Assembly: GCF_002975175.1 (NCBI RefSeq) | Contig: NZ_PCNZ01000001.1 | Location: forward strand, 452,187 to 516,186 | Direction: 5' to 3' | Source of the DNA: Bacillus sp. MYb209 | GTDB lineage: Bacteria; Bacillota; Bacilli; Bacillales; Bacillaceae_G | DNA: 64,000 bases | In this document: piece after piece, positions 47,627 to 53,941 of the stretch | How positions within the stretch are numbered: the first letter of the stretch is position 1 | Layout of the letters: the number at the start of each line of letters is the position of its first letter | Program-made: the position numbers and the translations under genes | Notes under the pieces: model-generated | Database searches by the model: none | The model's input: only the letters and a program-made list of their open reading frames with translations | Told to the model about the DNA's origin: nothing

Positions 47627-48342
47627 ATAGGAAAAAAGCCACCTACGGCAATAGGTGACCAAAATTCAAATTCAAAACTAAATAACGGAAATTCCGTACA
47701 TTCAGCACCTCCATTATAAATTTTTCAAAAATATAATGCAAGAGGTCTAGTTTCCTATTGTCTTTTTTAGCTAGTGTACAGAGATTTTCGAATGTGGGAA
47801 TGACCTAACACCACACTAAACACTTGAACAGGTTAGCTAAGCCAATGTCATAAAATTAAGCGTCCTAACAGATAACGGTTCCTTGTTTACGTTGTTAAGA
47901 GTCTAGGTGAGAACGACCACTAACGGTTCGGCTGGTTGCTTGGTGTACTACGGTACAGGTAGCAACGAATAAGAAAGATCATATTAGGTTACGAGTAATT
48001 AAGGGTATGTCAGTAGTACAATTCCTTCCCTAAGTTTTTCAGCATGTTGGACAAGCATGACATGTTAAAAGTTCGTTGCAGATGAAAATCTAGCGTTCAA
48101 ACAAGGTGATACGATGGAAACCTCAGCAAACTCAGTTTAATTCAGTATTAAAGAACGTCTACTTTTATAGCACTTTGTTTTTTGAAGTGTTATAAAGGTA
48201 GTCATTCTTCTGTCCAATATTTCCTAGACAAATCTAGTTAATTCAGCGAAAAGGAAAACCTAAAGTCAAGAGATTCAAATCATTTTAATTACCACTAGAT
48301 AAGGATATTTGTAGAAGAAAGTAACTACTAATCAAATCTATT
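47627..48342. other. Long non-coding stretch of the island, left
   Basis: About 700 bases with no open frame of note between integrase and helicase-like gene. Visible structure: CACCTA / TAGGTG (47641-47657), GTTGCT ... GTAC-N4-GTAC ... AGCAAC (47935-47966), and CTACTTTTATAGCACTT / GAAGTGTTATAAAGGTAG (48159-48201). A replication origin or a non-coding RNA is possible; neither is shown. Confidence 0.5.
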
Positions 48343-48382
48343 TGTCCTATTTTACTCTTTTCCTGCAAGTAGTTAAGTGTAA
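48343..48382 (+). promoter_or_regulatory. Island bipartite leader element, copy 1
   Basis: TGTCCTA (48343-48349), 14 bases, TGCAAGTA (48364-48371), GT, TAAGTGTAA. A hairpin GTAAGA / TCTTAC follows. The element ends 40 bases before the helicase-like start codon. Same spacing as copies 2 and 3. Confidence 0.75.
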
Positions 48383-48422
48383 GACAAATCTTACAGAACT
48401 ATATGAGAAAAGGAGTTTAGGT

Positions 48423-49688
48423 ATGTTATTAAAACATCCAGTACAAACAAAAATTAACATCATTGACTCAATTATGGGTAGTGGTAAAACTAGTTGGGCA
48501 ATACAGTTCATGAAAAACGCACCAGCATATCAAAAGTTTATTTACATTACCCCCTTCAAAAATGAGGTAGAACGAATAATTACTTCTGTTAATCGTAATT
48601 TTCAACAACCACAGGCTGATTGTAAAGGAGAAACAAAGCTAGAAGATATAAAACGTCTCATCTCAGAAGGTAAAAACATTGTTTCTACACATTCACTTTT
48701 TAGAAATATAGATAATGAAGTCATTGATCTGTTAGACATGGAGAATTACACGCTAATCCTAGATGAAGTTATGGATGTTATTGAACAAGTAGATGTTTCA
48801 AAAGATGACTTGAAAATGCTAACAGAAAACGAGGTAATTGGAGTAAATCAAAACGGTGTTGTTCACTGGAAGCAACTTGATTATAGAAAAGGATATTTTG
48901 AAAAATTGAGGAACCTAGCTTATTCAGGGAACTTAATGATGTATGAAGACAAAGCAAATGAACCGAGTGCAGTATATTGGATCTTCCCTGTGGAAATATT
49001 TAAGTGTTTTGAGGAAGTTTTTATTCTGACCTATATGTTCGATGGACAGATTCAACGTGCTTATTTTGATTTATTTGGTCAAGAGTATATCTATAAATCA
49101 GTTGTAAAGGAAGGTAGTAACTATAAGTTAGCACCATCTGTGTCTTTTAAAAATGAAGACCGTTCACATTTGAAGGAAATGATTAACATTTATTATCTTT
49201 CACCTAAAGATAAAAAGGATATGAACAAGATGGGAAATAAGCATAATTATTTTAGTGTGTCTGATTTAAAAAAGAAAACTAAAAATAAGGATACAAAGAA
49301 AGTCATTAGAGATAACGCTTATAACTTCTACCGTAATAAATGTAATGTACCTACAAATGAGGTCATGTGGACTACTTTTAAAGAGTTTAAAGATAGCCTA
49401 GCACCTATGGGGTTGAAAGAACACTTTGTAAGTGTAAATGCACGTGCTACAAACCAATTCCAACATAAAAGGACATGTATCTATTTAGCTAACATTTATA
49501 CAAATCCTTTGATAAAACACTTTTTTAATAAGCAAGGTATACAGCTTAATGGTGATTTATTTGCATTATCAGAACTACTTCAATGGCTTTTCCGCAGTCG
49601 TATTCGTACAGGAAAGTCAATAGATGTTTTTATTCCATCTAAGCGAATGAGAACGTTGTTGGAACAGTACCTCAATAATGAAATTTAA
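48423..49688 (+). CDS. P-loop helicase-like protein of the island
   Basis: 421-aa protein with features of a superfamily 2 DNA helicase. Walker A DSIMGSGKTSWAI (residues about 14-26), motif Ia-like YITPFKNEVERI, Walker B LILDEVMDV (near 117), and a C-terminal RSRIRTGKSIDVFIPSKRMR that looks like motif VI with arginine fingers. No primase or nuclease domain is visible. It probably serves replication of the excised island, as the only large replication-type gene here. ATG at 48423 after AAAAGGAG. Confidence 0.65.
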   Translation: MLLKHPVQTKINIIDSIMGSGKTSWAIQFMKNAPAYQKFIYITPFKNEVERIITSVNRNFQQPQADCKGETKLEDIKRLISEGKNIVSTHSLFRNIDNEVIDLLDMENYTLILDEVMDVIEQVDVSKDDLKMLTENEVIGVNQNGVVHWKQLDYRKGYFEKLRNLAYSGNLMMYEDKANEPSAVYWIFPVEIFKCFEEVFILTYMFDGQIQRAYFDLFGQEYIYKSVVKEGSNYKLAPSVSFKNEDRSHLKEMINIYYLSPKDKKDMNKMGNKHNYFSVSDLKKKTKNKDTKKVIRDNAYNFYRNKCNVPTNEVMWTTFKEFKDSLAPMGLKEHFVSVNARATNQFQHKRTCIYLANIYTNPLIKHFFNKQGIQLNGDLFALSELLQWLFRSRIRTGKSIDVFIPSKRMRTLLEQYLNNEI

Positions 49689-50006
49689 TTACTTTCTCTA
49701 CTTTTATTGCTTAGTAAAGAAACGTTGTAACCCTTGATAACACTGGGTTTCTTGAATATTCCCTTATAAGAAAGATATAAAAATGTTATAAGTATTAAAA
49801 GACAATCCCGAATAACACTACAAGGGATAGCCTAAGCTACCCCTCTTCGTGATTATTCAGGGTATACTTTAATAGCTATATAGAATAGTATTATTTCTAA
49901 AAATAGTGGTGAGGGCATTCTTTGCCCGAACACGAGGCGTAGCCGAGGTAGAATAAAAAATCAATAACATGATATAAGTACTTTAATAAGTATAGGAGGA
50001 AATGGC
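49689..50006. other. Island non-coding stretch with a long interrupted stem
   Basis: 318 bases. CCCGAATAACAC (49807-49818) pairs with GTGATTATTCAGGG (49849-49862), enclosing AGGGATAGC / GCTACCCCT. Further on GGGCATTCTTTGCCC is a small hairpin, followed by CACGAGGCGTAGCCGAGG, which is partly repeated near 52209. Confidence 0.6.
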
Positions 50007-50243
50007 TTGGAACTAGAACGATATTCTTACAATCCATATAAGAAGAAATACAAGGGGCATTGGCACTATCGCTGTAGACATTGCGACAAAGTTATATATG
50101 TTCCTAAAGAACCTAAAGGTGGATATTATACTTGGGACTACTGTGACAAGTATAGTACTGAAATAGCATGTTTAATGTTTTGTTCAAAGGAATGTATAGA
50201 AGAAGTTGACCAAGAATATAAGAAAAGACGAGGATGGGCATAA
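50007..50243 (+). CDS. Small zinc-ribbon protein of the island, 78 aa
   Basis: Not recognised by name. It has two cysteine pairs, CRHC near residue 23 and CSKEC near 59, plus an extra Cys-Asp motif, so one zinc-ribbon-like fold is likely. It is rich in Tyr, Lys and Trp, consistent with nucleic-acid contact. Start TTG at 50007, seven bases after AGGAGG; the ATG five bases upstream is out of frame. Confidence 0.65.
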   Translation: MELERYSYNPYKKKYKGHWHYRCRHCDKVIYVPKEPKGGYYTWDYCDKYSTEIACLMFCSKECIEEVDQEYKKRRGWA

Positions 50244-50416
50244 TCGCCTATCCTTTTATTTTTTATTAGTATAATCTCCTCACGAGAGGCAGCATTGGGA
50301 AAGAATTGAAAATTCAGATCATAAAAGAAGATTTATTAGTAAGGTTACTTCAAGATTTGGCTTTTTCGTGTAAGGAATATAACTTTTTGTTGTTCTTATA
50401 AAAAACTTTCAATTTA

Positions 50417-50456
50417 ATGTCCTATTATGAAATGAAATTGCAAGTATCTAAGTGTA
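50417..50456 (+). promoter_or_regulatory. Island bipartite leader element, copy 2
   Basis: TGTCCTA (50417-50423), 14 bases, TGCAAGTA (50438-50445), TC, TAAGTGTAA. A hairpin GGGCT / AGCCC follows. It ends 44 bases before the start codon at 50501. The bases upstream (CAATTTAA) also match copy 3. Confidence 0.75.
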
Positions 50457-50500
50457 AGGGCTGATTCAAGCCCACAAAAAAATACTTGGAGGTACTAACA

Positions 50501-50731
50501 ATGAAAACAAACGTTAAGAATGGCATTATTTATTTAGGGGAGTTTGCTACAGATACAGAAACTATTCGATTAGGGGACTGTGATATTTTAGGACTACAAA
50601 TAGAGACAGAAAGTGATGGAGGTTGGTTTTCTGTATTTGGTGAAACAGATGAAAAAGGAATTGTTAAGCGTTTAATTATAGACCTAGAACCAATTGATGA
50701 GAATCCAGATGAAGAAGATTATGATAATTGA
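50501..50731 (+). CDS. Small acidic protein of the island, 76 aa
   Basis: Not recognised. Very acidic, especially the last 20 residues (IDENPDEEDYDN). The first 60 residues have a beta-rich pattern (GIIYLGEFATDTETIRLGD, WFSVFGETDEKG). Size and charge resemble small phage proteins that mimic DNA or bind host factors, but that is only an analogy. ATG after TTGGAGG. Preceded by leader element copy 2. Confidence 0.6.
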   Translation: MKTNVKNGIIYLGEFATDTETIRLGDCDILGLQIETESDGGWFSVFGETDEKGIVKRLIIDLEPIDENPDEEDYDN

Positions 50732-50781
50732 ATAAGAAAAGCGAATTAAAAGGCTAAATTATTTGGAAAGGAAAGGCGTTT

Positions 50782-51012
50782 ATGAATGGTATTGGATTTA
50801 ACAACATAAAATTGACAGATAGAGACGTATATAAAATACTGTATCTAAACAAGGTAGAAGGATTACAATCACACCAGCTAGAAACAATGTTTCCTGTCAC
50901 TAAGGCAACTATTAAAAGTATTGTAAACGGTAAGAGTCGAAAAGATTGTTATGGCTTGTTTATGAAATACAAAGATAGCCACAGTGACGAGTTTATGAAA
51001 CTAGCTAAATAG
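50782..51012 (+). CDS. Small helix-turn-helix protein of the island, 76 aa
   Basis: Residues about 30-58 (LQSHQLETMFPVTKATIKSI, then NGKSRKD) have the pattern of a phage-type HTH in which a Gly-Lys follows the recognition helix. It may be the island regulator or an excisionase-like protein. ATG after AAAGG. It is cotranscribed with the acidic gene 50 bases upstream and followed by a terminator. Confidence 0.6.
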   Translation: MNGIGFNNIKLTDRDVYKILYLNKVEGLQSHQLETMFPVTKATIKSIVNGKSRKDCYGLFMKYKDSHSDEFMKLAK

Positions 51013-51037
51013 TGACTAGCGTAATCTTAATAGTATA

Positions 51038-51071
51038 TGAAACCTCTCAGGTTATTTCTGAGGGGTTTTAC
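51038..51071 (+). terminator. Terminator after the HTH gene
   Basis: AAACC-CTCAG / CTGAG-GGTTTT stem ending this island transcript. Confidence 0.85.
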
Positions 51072-51283
51072 TATATATCGTAATTTCATGAATCTTATGT
51101 GTGAATTCAGCTATAGAATGCACAATCAGTGAAATGTAAAAAAACAGTGTTCATTCCTTAATACGACTGCATTCATCAGAATGGATTAGTTGTGCTTTTC
51201 TGTGCAAATCTCACTTTTTTCGCTTCCACTCCCTCTTTATACAGTCGCCTCAAAATTATTTTTTCTGCACAAACAAGAGGCCA

Positions 51284-51874
51284 TTATTTAGCACCTTGTT
51301 GTTCTCTGTATTCTTTTAATCTTCTCTTAAATGTAGCAACACTACACTTTGCAAATTCAGCCCCCTCAGGCTGTGATATTGTACCAGCTTCAACTTGCTG
51401 AATGGCATTTAATAAAGCCCCTTCAATTTTATGTGTCTTAGATTTTCTACCAAACTTAACGCCCTTCTCTTTAGCCTCTTTAATGCCTTCCTGAGTTCTT
51501 TCAAGTATCATAGAACGTTCAAATTCAGCAAACGCCCCTAATACATTGAATAATAGTTTTGTCATAGGATTTTCCATAGTCTCGGCTGTAAACATTCCCA
51601 TATTGATTATATGAACCGCTACACCTCTATTAGTTAAATCAGTAACGATATTCTCTAACTGTGATAATGAACGTGCTATACGGTCAGCCTTAGTTACTAC
51701 AAGCGTGTCACCAGCTTTAATTTCTTCTAATAGCTTGTTAAGTTCTTTTCTGTCAGCTTTAGCCCCACTGATCTTTTCTTTATATATCTTTGTAGAACCA
51801 GCCTCTTTAAGTGCTTTTATTTGAATATCCAATTCTTGTTTATTTGTACTTACACGTCCATAGCCATAAATCAT
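51284..51874 (-). CDS. Serine recombinase (resolvase/invertase)
   Basis: 196-aa DNA recombinase. Catalytic Ser in YGRVSTNKQ (residue about 8). Conserved core segments are GAKADRKELNKLL, VVTKADRIARS, and AFAEFERSMILERTQEG in helix E. The C-terminal HTH is in about 150-196. It could resolve island dimers or invert a segment. Start taken at ATG 51874 (MIYGYGRVS) behind AAAAGGGG; longer in-frame starts add 19 residues with no family support. It is transcribed against the other island genes. Confidence 0.9.
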   Translation of the reverse strand: MIYGYGRVSTNKQELDIQIKALKEAGSTKIYKEKISGAKADRKELNKLLEEIKAGDTLVVTKADRIARSLSQLENIVTDLTNRGVAVHIINMGMFTAETMENPMTKLLFNVLGAFAEFERSMILERTQEGIKEAKEKGVKFGRKSKTHKIEGALLNAIQQVEAGTISQPEGAEFAKCSVATFKRRLKEYREQQGAK

Positions 51875-52466
51875 TGTTATTTTCCCCTTTTTAGACATTT
51901 TTATTTGATACGACTTTTTGATACTATACAAACCCTATAATACAGCCACTCTTTGTTAGTGTCAACAAGTGTAGACTTTATGATACATTGTAGGTGAAAA
52001 CAATCACTGAAAGCCACGCTGTAATTCCTTCCAATCAATAGTGTCAATCAAAAACGTATTACTAGAACATTGATAAGTAAAGGCTGTATAATACCAATAC
52101 TGGTCGGTACTACGTTGGTAAGATGATAGGTTAAGGACTAAGCTGGGGTACTATATACCCTACTATCATTGACAAGGATACCAGTAAGATAAAAGGAAGT
52201 AACAAGCATGGCACACGAGGCGAGGTGAGGGCAATAGATAAGCAATGAACAAGTAATGAAGGTAATCAGCAGAGACAGTTGCGAGGACGCTGGGCGGTAC
52301 ATTGGGATTCGCTATTATTTGTATCCCTAACACCCCCACCATAGGGGGCAGGGGGTCTTTTTTGAGGTCGTCTAGTGGTTACTAAATATACGAGGCGGTT
52401 TCTAAACCTTTATGGTAAATATCGGAATACCCTATAGACGATTCTGAGGTGATTAACTTTTAATTC
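51875..52466. other. Island non-coding stretch next to the resolvase
   Basis: About 590 bases, the likely place of resolvase sites. Repeated TGATAC sequences lie just upstream of the resolvase. A nested stem ATGATAG ... GGGTA / TACCC ... CTATCAT spans 52123-52169. CACGAGGCGAGGTGAGGGCA (about 52204) shares modules with 49913-49943. A G-rich stem lies at 52332-52356. No gene is seen. Confidence 0.55.
52332..52363 (+). terminator. G/C-rich hairpin with T-run
   Basis: ACCCCC pairs with GGGGGT (52351-52356), with an alternative pairing CCCCC / GGGGG inside, followed by CTTTTTT. It reads as an intrinsic terminator without an obvious upstream gene, or as a structured origin. Confidence 0.55.
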
Positions 52467-52577
52467 GTGGGCAATGTAGCACCTAACGTTGAGGAAGAAG
52501 GACAAGGTTCAACAAATGTTGATTATAATAATCTACCTGAATACCTTAAATATGATTTTCTAGGAGGAAGCAACTAA
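52467..52577 (+). pseudogene. 36-codon relic or small ORF coupled to the next gene
   Basis: A frame of 36 codons from GTG at 52467 ends LPEYLKYDFLGGSN and stops in TAATG, overlapping the next start. It has no good ribosome site of its own. It looks like the C-terminus of a lost larger protein whose coupling to the downstream gene survived. The parent family is not identified. Confidence 0.4.
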
Positions 52578-52846
52578 TGGGAAAAGCTATGAACGTATCT
52601 AAATACAATAACGTGATTACATTGGAGGAAATAACAGTCACTATTGAGGATAATGAGGGCGTTACTGAGGAACAAGGTCTCTGTTTTGTGGACAGGTGGG
52701 GTAAAATCATTTCACCTGAAAAGGCAAGGAAACTTATTACTGACTTAGAAACCTTTTATGATTCTGAGTGTGATGAATGGATTAAGGAACACAATAAGGA
52801 AATTGATAAAGAACTAGAAAAACAAATGAATGGTCATGTGGAATAA
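52577..52846 (+). CDS. Uncharacterised island protein, 89 aa
   Basis: Not recognised. Residues 10-45 resemble a beta hairpin (ITLEEITVTIEDNEG, GLCFVDRWGKIISP), followed by a highly charged helix from about 50 on. No signal or membrane part. ATG after TCTAGGAGGAAG; its start overlaps the stop of the preceding small frame. Confidence 0.6.
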   Translation: MGKAMNVSKYNNVITLEEITVTIEDNEGVTEEQGLCFVDRWGKIISPEKARKLITDLETFYDSECDEWIKEHNKEIDKELEKQMNGHVE

Positions 52847-52882
52847 CCTGTAAGAAAATTTTTTTGTTAATCACAATTTTAA

Positions 52883-52922
52883 TGTCCTAAAACTTGTGCC
52901 TTTTGCAAGTACCTAAATGTAA
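52883..52922 (+). promoter_or_regulatory. Island bipartite leader element, copy 3
   Basis: TGTCCTA (52883-52889), 14 bases, TGCAAGTA (52904-52911), CC, TAAATGTAA. A hairpin CTAAATGTA / TACATTTAG follows (52913-52944) and ends at the ribosome site. It ends 33 bases before ATG 52956. Confidence 0.75.
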
Positions 52923-52955
52923 CGACAAAACAACTACATTTAGGAGGGCATTAAA

Positions 52956-53033
52956 ATGCAATACCCGATTCTTAAAAATAAAATTTCACCAATTTTCCAG
53001 GAACATTTAGGGAGGGCTTGCTGCAATGACTAA
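52956..53033 (+). CDS. 25-residue leader peptide overlapping the next gene
   Basis: ATG at 52956 after TAGGAGGG encodes a 25-residue frame (MQYPILKNK ... GRACCND) whose stop lies inside the start of the 53026 gene. The good ribosome site and 8-base overlap suggest translational coupling or attenuation. The product itself is probably not functional. Confidence 0.5.
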   Translation: MQYPILKNKISPIFQEHLGRACCND

Positions 53034-53382
53034 GAAAATGACAGCCGATGAGATTTTAGTAGCTATGTATAAAATGGATGATACTGAGAAATTTGAATTG
53101 TTAAAGGTATTATCAGAAAAGCACTTTGGTGGTACTAAGTCAGTTGAAGAAATGATTGAATACATGAAACACATGGAGAACAGTGAGAGGGGGAGATTTT
53201 TAGATTATCTTCTCCATAATCACGTCGATTCAAGTACAATGAGGAATGTAAGTACAGCCACAAGGGCTTACATTGAGGGTTATCTACAACGTGAACTTAC
53301 AGATGAAGAAATTATAATCATGAAGTTAGCTTATGACTGGGGTCACTTTGTTGGGGAAAAACGTAGAATGAAACAAGTTTAA
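53026..53382 (+). CDS. Uncharacterised island protein, 118 aa
   Basis: Not recognised. All-helical and charged, with MTADEILVAMYKMDDTEKF, SVEEMIEYMKHMENSE and LTDEEIIIMKLAYDWGHFV. No cysteine, signal or membrane segment. ATG at 53026 behind GGGAGGGCTTGCTGCA, overlapping the leader peptide. It could be a small regulatory or anti-host protein; there is no direct evidence. Confidence 0.6.
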   Translation: MTKKMTADEILVAMYKMDDTEKFELLKVLSEKHFGGTKSVEEMIEYMKHMENSERGRFLDYLLHNHVDSSTMRNVSTATRAYIEGYLQRELTDEEIIIMKLAYDWGHFVGEKRRMKQV

Positions 53383-53475
53383 AAAGTGATGAGGATAAAA
53401 AGGGGTAAGGATTTACCCCTAATTTATTTAAGTCTATCTTTTAGAATAACAATTTTTTCTTTAGATAATCTTCTT

Positions 53476-53709
53476 CTATATTGTATTTTCTAATATTACT
53501 GCATTGAGAACACGACCGTCCTTCTTGAAAAGGTGTTCAATAACCTCAATCCCATTACGCATGTCCCTTATAAATCTATCTAATTTAGTGATTACTAATG
53601 TGTCAACTTTAGAAAGATGACTTAAAACTATATTGAATTGGGATCTATCAGATGTAGTTCCAGTAAAATTTTTAGAGTAGATTTTTCCACAGTTTTTATT
53701 TTGGAGTGC
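53476..53709 (-). pseudogene. Decayed serine resolvase fragment
   Basis: Reading the minus strand, a frame gives KIYSKNFTGTTSDRSQFN, then VDTLVITKLDRFIRDMRNG and EVIEHLFKKDGRV before a stop. This is the middle of a Pin/Tn3-type serine recombinase. The catalytic N-terminus is missing (an in-frame stop lies at 53710) and the C-terminal helix E and HTH are absent. It differs from the intact recombinase at 51284-51874, so it is not a simple duplication of it. Confidence 0.75.
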
Positions 53710-53875
53710 TTACAAGTTGTACATCTAAACCTTGACCTATTATAGACACTTTAGCTTATCTGTATTTTTTCTATATGGATTTATGCCCTTAAGTTACGCT
53801 ACCCTTAGATATCTCGATATCACAGAGGAAGCTTATGTATGTTAATCCTTTTAAGTTATGGCACCGCTGTATAAC

Positions 53876-53914
53876 AAAAGGCAATTACCAGTTGAAGAGG
53901 TAACTGCCTTTTTA
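53876..53914 (-). terminator. Terminator of the type IIG gene
   Basis: AAAGGCA-TTACC / GGTAA-TGCCTTTTT stem directly downstream of the restriction gene stop. Confidence 0.85.
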
Positions 53915-53941
53915 GAGGTAGATATTAAATGAAAGTAAAAG

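Noticed and set aside
50007-51012. Toxin-antitoxin pair among the small island genes
   Set aside because: No recognised toxin fold or overlapping pair is seen; the acidic protein and HTH protein alone do not establish one.
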